Source: Pseudomonadota bacterium
GTDB lineage: Bacteria; Pseudomonadota; Gammaproteobacteria; Pseudomonadales; UBA5518
Length of the DNA: 9,443 nucleotides
Reading direction: 5' to 3'
NCBI GenBank assembly: GCA_963204845.1
Contig: CAUJIL010000145.1
Span: 1-9,443, forward strand
Part shown: piece by piece, positions 4,737 to 9,443 of the stretch
How the letters are laid out: every line of letters starts with the position of its first letter
How positions within the stretch are numbered: the stretch's first letter is position 1
Position numbers and translations under genes: made by a program
Notes under the pieces: generated by a model
Told to the model about the DNA's origin: nothing
Seen by the model: only the letters and a program-made list of their open reading frames with translations
Databases searched by the model: none

Positions 4737-7703
4737 ATGGGCGAGGTATCCACGAGCAGGCGCACGTTCCTGAAGTTCGCGGCGGCGGGCGTGGCCGCAG
4801 GCGCGGTCGGCCTGCCGCTGTATCACTACCGCTTCCGTTCGCCCGAGGAAGCCGTGCGCGTCGGCCCGCGCGGCACGCCGCCGCTCGGCAGCTGGGAAGA
4901 CCTCTACCGCCAGCGCTGGACCTGGGACACGATCGCGAAGGGATCGCACGGCTGGGCGAACTGCCGCTCGGCCTGCGCATGGGATCTCTACGTGAAGGAC
5001 GGGGTGGTGGTGCGCGAGGAGCAGACCGCGACCTACGAGCAGTCGGAGCCCGGGGTGCCGGATTTCAACCCGCGCGGCTGCCAGAAGGGCGCCTGCTACA
5101 CCGAGGTGATGTATGGTCCGTCGCGCACCAGCGTGCCGCTGAAACGCGTGGGGCCGCGCGGCTCGGGACAGTGGGAGCGCATCGGCTGGGAGCAGGCGAT
5201 CAGCGAGATCGCCGAAAAATGCATCGCCGCGGCCAACCGTTGGGGCACCGAGACGCTGTACCAGGACCTGGGGCCGAACTTCGACTTCGGCCCGTCCACC
5301 GCCGGGCGCTTCAAGTTCCAGTTCATGGCCGGCGGGATGTTCGCCGACAACTGGGCCGAGATCGGCGACCTGAACCTCGGCGCCTCGATGGCAATGGGTT
5401 TCGCGCACGTCGGCGGCTCCGCAGACGAGTGGTTCCTGTCCGACTACCTCGTCGTGTGGATGATGAATCCCTCGGTCACCCAGATCCCGGACGCGCATTT
5501 CCTCTACGAGGCGCGCTACAAGGGTTCCGAGCTGGTGGTGATCGACCCGGTCTACTCGGCCACCGCGGTGCACGCCGACCAGTGGCTGCCGATCGCGGTC
5601 GGCACCGACGCCGCGCTGGGCCTGGCGGTGGCGCGCCACCTGCTCGACGTCGGCGCCATCGACCTGCCGTACGTGCGCGAGCAGACCGACCTGCCGCTGC
5701 TGGTGCGCCTCGACACCGGACGTTTCCTGCGCGGCGAGGACCTCGTCGAAGGCGGTCTCGAGACGCAGCTGTACATGTGGCATCCGCAGCGGAACGCCGC
5801 GGTGGAAGCTCCAGGTTGCAGCGGTCACGAGGCGCGCTCGCTGGTGCTCGACTTCGAACCCCCGATCGACGGCCAGTGGCTGGTGCGCCTGAAGGACGGC
5901 GCCGAGGTGGGCGTGGTACCGGTCGGCGCGATGCTGAAGGAACACCTCGATCCGTGGACCTTCGACTACACGGCGCAGGTCACGGGCCTGCACGTGGAGC
6001 AGATCCGCCGCTTCGCCGAGGGCTGGGCGCGCGCCGAACGGCCGATGGTGCTGTCCTCGTGGGGTTCGAACCGCTACATGCACTCGGACCTGATGAACCG
6101 TGCCAAGATCCTCTGCCTCGCGCTCAAGGGCGCGCTGGGCCGCAAGGGCGCCGGCTACCAGGCGACCGGCTGGGTCGATCTCGACGGCTTCGCCAACGCG
6201 ATGCAGATGGAACGGCCGGGAATCGCGGGGCGCCTCGGCGCGCTGCTCGGCACCATCGAGCCGGCGCAACTGTTCGATGCGATGCTCGACATCGCGATGA
6301 AGCGCAAGACGCAGAACGAGGTGGAACGCGAGGGCGAGTACTTCTACACCAAGAACCGCCTGTGCACCACCGACGTGGTCGAAGTGAACTTCACCGCCCC
6401 GGGCTATCTCGACGCGCTCAACCGCGAGCAGGAAGGCATGTCGCCGCGCCCGCTCGCCGCGTACCGCGAGGAATCGCGCGCCAACGGCTGGGGGCCGGGC
6501 GTGCCGGCCAATGCCCCGCCGAAAGTGTTCTTCAGCGGCGGCGCCAACCTGCTCAGGCGCAACAACCTGCCGCAGTACCTGAAGGCCTTCGTCTGGGACG
6601 ACATGGAGTTGATCGTCGACATCAACCCGAAGTTCTCCTTCACCGGCACCCAGGCCGACTACATCCTGCCCGCCGCGGGCTGGTACGAGAAGGCCGGCAT
6701 CAAGTACACGATGTCGTACATCCCGTACGTGCACTACTGCGACGTCGCGGTGCCGCCGCTCGCCGAATCGAAGGACGAGTTCGAGATCTACTGGCTGCTC
6801 ACGCGCGAGATCGAACGCCAGGCGAAGGCGGCGGACCTGCCCGTATTCGAAGGATGCGGGCGCGGCAGCACCGACTGGAAGACGCTGCACCAGCGCTACA
6901 GCAACCGCGGCGACCTGGGGCAGCACGACGCCGAGAAGGTGGTGCGCGAGATCCTGGACAGCAGCGCCACCAAAGGTGTGACGCTGGAACAATTGAAGCG
7001 CGACGGCATCGCCCGCTTCACCGCCACCGGTACCAGCGTGCAGGCCAGCGCGCTGCACAACCCGGACTGGACGGGTCCCGGCGTACTCAACACGCTGACC
7101 CGCTTCACCGAGCACAAGGAACCGTGGCCCACCTGGTCCGGGCGCATCACCTCGTTCATCGACCATCCGTGGTTCATCGAGATGCGCGAGCAGTTCCCCG
7201 TCCACAAGGACAGCCCGAAGGCGGGCGGCGACCACCCGTTCCAGTTCGTGAGCTGCCACGCGCGCTGGTCGATCCACTCGAGCTGGCGCGACACACCGAT
7301 GATGCTGCGCCTGCAGCGCGGCGAGCCACAGGTGTGGATCAATCCCGCCGAAGGCACGCGGCTCGGCATCGCCGACTACGACTACGCCGAGCTCTACAAC
7401 GATTACGGCTCGGTGCGCATGCGCGTGAAGTACTCGACCGCGGTGCGCCCCGGCGTGGCGTACTACCACCATGCGTGGGAGCCGCACCAGTTCCCGAACC
7501 ACGAGTCGTACAAGTGGCTGATCCCGGGGTTGGTCAACCCGCTGCACATGGCCGGCGGCTACCAGCAGATCGACCACATGATGAACCGCTACCAGCCCGG
7601 CAGCGCCGTGCAGGACACGCGCCTCGGCATCCGCCCGTGGACCGGGCAACCCACCGGCGCGAAGCCGGTGGCAACCTCACGCAGCGATGGTGAACCGACA
7701 TGA
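4737..7703 (+). CDS. Molybdopterin catalytic (alpha) subunit, type II DMSO reductase family, ethylbenzene/steroid-side-chain dehydrogenase-like
   Basis: This is the large catalytic subunit (988 residues) of a periplasmic molybdenum enzyme carrying bis-molybdopterin guanine dinucleotide. A textbook Tat signal (SRRTFLKF at 7-14, then a hydrophobic stretch) shows folded export. The FS0 iron-sulfur site uses H71, C76, C80 and C115, with histidine in place of the first cysteine, as in NarG and other type II enzymes. The molybdenum ligand is probably D211: the spacing GG-x10-D matches the NarG Asp region. RGCQKGACY (113-121) is typical of the type II clade. The C-terminal part is the dinucleotide-binding domain. 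The length is close to that of ethylbenzene dehydrogenase EbdA as I recall it. Family members either hydroxylate hydrocarbons or steroids with water (EbdA, steroid C25 dehydrogenase) or reduce selenate, chlorate or perchlorate. The neighbouring SDR favours a hydroxylase, but the substrate is unknown. GGAG at 4726-4729 supports the start. The stop overlaps the beta ATG by four bases (ATGA). Confidence 0.93.
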   Translation: MGEVSTSRRTFLKFAAAGVAAGAVGLPLYHYRFRSPEEAVRVGPRGTPPLGSWEDLYRQRWTWDTIAKGSHGWANCRSACAWDLYVKDGVVVREEQTATYEQSEPGVPDFNPRGCQKGACYTEVMYGPSRTSVPLKRVGPRGSGQWERIGWEQAISEIAEKCIAAANRWGTETLYQDLGPNFDFGPSTAGRFKFQFMAGGMFADNWAEIGDLNLGASMAMGFAHVGGSADEWFLSDYLVVWMMNPSVTQIPDAHFLYEARYKGSELVVIDPVYSATAVHADQWLPIAVGTDAALGLAVARHLLDVGAIDLPYVREQTDLPLLVRLDTGRFLRGEDLVEGGLETQLYMWHPQRNAAVEAPGCSGHEARSLVLDFEPPIDGQWLVRLKDGAEVGVVPVGAMLKEHLDPWTFDYTAQVTGLHVEQIRRFAEGWARAERPMVLSSWGSNRYMHSDLMNRAKILCLALKGALGRKGAGYQATGWVDLDGFANAMQMERPGIAGRLGALLGTIEPAQLFDAMLDIAMKRKTQNEVEREGEYFYTKNRLCTTDVVEVNFTAPGYLDALNREQEGMSPRPLAAYREESRANGWGPGVPANAPPKVFFSGGANLLRRNNLPQYLKAFVWDDMELIVDINPKFSFTGTQADYILPAAGWYEKAGIKYTMSYIPYVHYCDVAVPPLAESKDEFEIYWLLTREIERQAKAADLPVFEGCGRGSTDWKTLHQRYSNRGDLGQHDAEKVVREILDSSATKGVTLEQLKRDGIARFTATGTSVQASALHNPDWTGPGVLNTLTRFTEHKEPWPTWSGRITSFIDHPWFIEMREQFPVHKDSPKAGGDHPFQFVSCHARWSIHSSWRDTPMMLRLQRGEPQVWINPAEGTRLGIADYDYAELYNDYGSVRMRVKYSTAVRPGVAYYHHAWEPHQFPNHESYKWLIPGLVNPLHMAGGYQQIDHMMNRYQPGSAVQDTRLGIRPWTGQPTGAKPVATSRSDGEPT

Positions 7704-8737
7704 AATACGAGACCCCGGCCCCGGACCGTCAGATCGCGATGGTCCTCGACCTGAACAAGTGCCTCGGCTGTCACACCTGCACCGTGGCGTGCAAGAAGAT
7801 GTGGAACACCGACGCCGGCACCGACTACGCGTACTGGAACAACGTCGAGACGATGCCCGGCAAGGGTTTCCCGGCCAACGTGCACGACCCGGCGACCGCC
7901 GGTCGCGACCTCGACGGCGCGACGAAGCGCGGGCAGCTACCCGACCTCGATACCGGCTACGGGCGCGCGTGGACCTTCAACCACAAGGACGTGCTCGCCT
8001 CCACCGGCGCGCCGGTCAAGGAATGGCTGCGTCCGCGCGAGGAAGTGAAGTGGGGGCCGAACTTCGACGAGGACCACGGCGCCGGCGACTACCCGCGCGA
8101 GAACCACTATTTCTACCTGCCGCGGCTGTGCAACCACTGCACGCACCCGGCCTGCCGCGACGCCTGCCCGCGCGGCGCGATCCACAAGCGCCAGGAAGAC
8201 GGCATCGTGCTGGTCGACCAGGACAGGTGCCACGGCTACCGCTTCTGCGTCGAGGCCTGTCCGTACAAGAAGGTCTACTACGACCACGTGCGCCAGGTCT
8301 CGAGCAAGTGCATCTTCTGTCTGCCGCGGATCGAGGAAGGCGTGGCGCCGGCCTGTGCCCGGCAGTGCCCGGGACGGCTGCGCTTCGTGGGCTATCGCGA
8401 CGACCCCGACGGCCCGATCCACAAGCTGGTCGACCGCTGGAAGGTCGCGATCCCGCTGCACCCGGAGTACGGCCTCGGACCGAACGTGTTCTACGTGCCG
8501 CCGATGAGCCCGCCCAAGCTCGACGCCGACGGCCGCCCGACCGCCGAGCCGCGCATCCCGTTGGCGTACCTCGAGTCGCTGTTCGGCACGGCCGTGGGAC
8601 CGGCGCTCGAGGTGCTGCTCGCCGAGCGCGAGAAGACCCGCAAGGGGGGCACGAGCGAGCTGATGGACCTGCTGATCGCCTACGACTGGAACCAGAACTT
8701 CAAGCTCGACGCGCACCAGCGCGAAGTGCTGAGCTGA
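7700..8737 (+). CDS. Iron-sulfur (beta) subunit of the type II molybdoenzyme
   Basis: This electron-transfer subunit of 345 residues carries electrons between the FS0/molybdenum site of alpha and the heme of gamma. Four cysteine groups are visible: C21-x2-C24-x2-C27-x3-C31; C144-x2-C147-x4-C152-x3-C156; C177-x2-Y180-x2-C183-x3-C187; and C204-x2-C207-x11-C219-x3-C223. In the third group a tyrosine takes the place of a cysteine. NarH has a tryptophan at this place, which leads to a [3Fe-4S] cluster, so the expected content is three [4Fe-4S] and one [3Fe-4S]. The sequence is typical of EbdB/SerB/DdhB, including YFYLPRLCNHC and the C-terminal half after the last cluster. It has no signal peptide, as usual, and would be exported bound to alpha through Tat. 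Translation is coupled to alpha by the ATGA overlap. Confidence 0.94.
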   Translation: MKYETPAPDRQIAMVLDLNKCLGCHTCTVACKKMWNTDAGTDYAYWNNVETMPGKGFPANVHDPATAGRDLDGATKRGQLPDLDTGYGRAWTFNHKDVLASTGAPVKEWLRPREEVKWGPNFDEDHGAGDYPRENHYFYLPRLCNHCTHPACRDACPRGAIHKRQEDGIVLVDQDRCHGYRFCVEACPYKKVYYDHVRQVSSKCIFCLPRIEEGVAPACARQCPGRLRFVGYRDDPDGPIHKLVDRWKVAIPLHPEYGLGPNVFYVPPMSPPKLDADGRPTAEPRIPLAYLESLFGTAVGPALEVLLAEREKTRKGGTSELMDLLIAYDWNQNFKLDAHQREVLS

Positions 8738-8760
8738 GCCGCCGCGAGGGAGCACCGACC

Positions 8761-9306
8761 ATGAACAAGACCATCACCCTGGGCGCCGCGCCCACCGGCA
8801 TGCAGCCCGGCGGCTACGTTCCGGCCGCCTTTGCCGACCGCACCGAGGCGGCAACGCCCGCGGCCACCATCGAGGCGGTGGCGGCGGGCAACGGCTGGCG
8901 GATCACGCTGTCGTGGGCCTGCACCACGCCGGTACGCCATACCGCCAACGAAACCGACCGTTTCCCCGACGCCTGCGCGGTGCTCGCGCCGGTCGCGCCC
9001 GACTCGCCGTGGGTCACCATGGGCGCGCCGGGCAAGGCGGTCGAGGGCTTCCTGTGGAAGGCCGACCGCGAGCAGCCGTTCCACATCCGCGCCGAAGGAT
9101 TGGGCAGCGCACAGCGCGCCGCGCCGCCCGCAGGCACGCGCGTCACCGCCGCCTGGGGCGATGGCCAGTGGCAGGTGGTGTTCGAGATCCCGGCGTGGTC
9201 CGCGCTTGCCACCCAACGCCAGATCGCCGTGGCCGTGTGGGCGGGTGCCGCCCAGGAACGCGCCGGACTGAAGTCGGTGAGTCCGGGCTGGCTGCCGCTG
9301 GGATGA
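8761..9306 (+). CDS. Heme-b-type (gamma) subunit, ethylbenzene dehydrogenase EbdC-like
   Basis: This protein of 181 residues fits the gamma subunit family that holds one heme b and passes electrons to a soluble or membrane cytochrome. Visible family features are the strand pattern of an immunoglobulin-like beta-sandwich: W-RITLSW (46-52), FPDACAVLAP, VTMGAPGKAVEGFLWKAD (85-102), WQVVFEIPA (137-145), IAVAVWAG (155-162) and LKSVSPGW (170-177). In EbdC the heme iron is held by a methionine and a lysine; by position M87 and K171 are the best candidates here, which is an inference. Unlike what is described for several relatives, no Sec or Tat signal peptide is visible at the N-terminus (MNKTITLGAAPTGMQPGG). 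The start at 8761 is supported by GAGGGAG at 8746-8752. The gap after beta is 23 bases, and the stop overlaps the delta ATG (ATGA). Confidence 0.82.
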   Translation: MNKTITLGAAPTGMQPGGYVPAAFADRTEAATPAATIEAVAAGNGWRITLSWACTTPVRHTANETDRFPDACAVLAPVAPDSPWVTMGAPGKAVEGFLWKADREQPFHIRAEGLGSAQRAAPPAGTRVTAAWGDGQWQVVFEIPAWSALATQRQIAVAVWAGAAQERAGLKSVSPGWLPLG

Positions 9307-9443
9307 ACGCCGCCGCCAGCGCACCGAAGGCCGCGACGCTGCGTCTGCTCGCGTGGGGACGGTTGTGGAGTCCGCTCGCCGCCGACGACGAGCACCGTGA
9401 GGCCTGGCAGGCGCTGGGGCTGCCCGGCGAGTTCGCCGCGCAG
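9303..9443 (+). CDS. TorD/DmsD-like assembly chaperone (delta), 5' part, cut by window end
   Basis: Only the first 47 residues are present; the frame stays open to the last base. The ATG overlaps the gamma stop (ATGA), so this is the fourth gene of the operon. Its place after alpha, beta and gamma is that of EbdD/SerD/DdhD, which are private TorD-family chaperones that help insert the molybdenum cofactor and check folding before Tat export. The visible residues (LRLLAWGRLWSPLAADDEHREAW) fit the first helix of a TorD-like all-alpha protein, but the diagnostic middle of the family is outside the window. The call rests mainly on operon position. Confidence 0.72.
   Translation, partial: MNAAASAPKAATLRLLAWGRLWSPLAADDEHREAWQALGLPGEFAAQ

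Noticed and set aside
4539..7649. Open frame of over 1000 codons on the - strand opposite the alpha subunit gene
   Set aside because: It is a mirror of the GC-rich codon pattern of the real gene. Its translation is low-complexity (rich in R, A, V, H) with no recognisable domain, while the + strand protein has all molybdoenzyme motifs.
4610..7693. Second long open frame on the + strand within the alpha gene in another phase
   Set aside because: The translation is arginine-rich and motif-free; very high GC removes stop codons from alternative frames. No Shine-Dalgarno fits its start.
4737..8737. Identification of alpha and beta as respiratory nitrate reductase NarGH
   Set aside because: Both share ancestry and the Asp/His features, but the third gene is a small soluble heme-type gamma protein, alpha has a full Tat signal, and no NarJ/NarI order is present; the ebdABCD-like order fits better.
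7687..8760. Extension of the gamma gene far upstream in the same frame
   Set aside because: The frame is open but overlaps the whole beta subunit, which has all four iron-sulfur motifs. The ATG at 8761 has a good ribosome binding site and gives the gamma family length.
1..9443. tRNA genes, insertion sequences, CRISPR arrays or attachment sites
   Set aside because: No cloverleaf-like sequence, transposase, terminal inverted repeats, regularly spaced repeats or integrase is visible anywhere in the window.

Overview
The window comes from a very GC-rich proteobacterium. Rnk, a PhoPQ-like two-component system behind PepSY genes, and ATGA-coupled operons point to the gamma- or betaproteobacteria, with gamma somewhat more likely because of the full-length 136-residue Rnk. 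Species cannot be told from the sequence. Nearly every base is coding. I see no tRNA, rRNA, insertion sequence, CRISPR array or long repeat, and no gene-free stretch over 300 bases; the longest is the 210-base gap at 4527-4736.

Left part (1-3754, all +): the 3' end of an ABC-2 type export permease, then rnk (an RNA-polymerase-binding GreA/GreB-fold regulator), then a tight four-gene unit. That unit encodes two small secreted PepSY proteins, an OmpR/PhoP-family response regulator and a PhoQ-like sensor kinase. Just upstream of the first pepSY gene lies a direct repeat GTTCAG-N5-GTTCAG with an 11-base period. This has the layout of a PhoP/OmpR-type binding site and suggests autoregulation of the unit.

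Right part (3756-9443): a short-chain dehydrogenase/reductase (SDR) on the - strand is divergent from a + strand operon encoding a complete set of subunits of a type II DMSO-reductase-family molybdoenzyme. The order is alpha (Tat signal, molybdenum-bis-MGD, FS0 cluster), beta (four Fe-S clusters), gamma (heme-b-type subunit) and the start of delta (TorD-like chaperone), the same order as ethylbenzene dehydrogenase ebdABCD. The enzymes closest in architecture hydroxylate hydrocarbons or steroid side chains with water, without oxygen, and feed electrons to a cytochrome. The neighbouring SDR could oxidise a secondary-alcohol product to a ketone. The actual substrate cannot be read from the sequence, and reductases such as selenate, chlorate or perchlorate reductase share the same architecture.

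The divergent SDR/alpha intergenic region holds a perfect 9-bp inverted repeat, a pair of overlapping 6-bp dyads and a 10-bp palindrome next to a possible -10 box. These make it the likely control point of the molybdoenzyme module. The points most worth a second look are this orphan hydroxylase/SDR module, the gamma subunit without a visible signal peptide, the unusual H-x4-C spacing at the FS0 cluster, the tandem PepSY pair with its PhoP-like box, and the operator-like symmetry elements.
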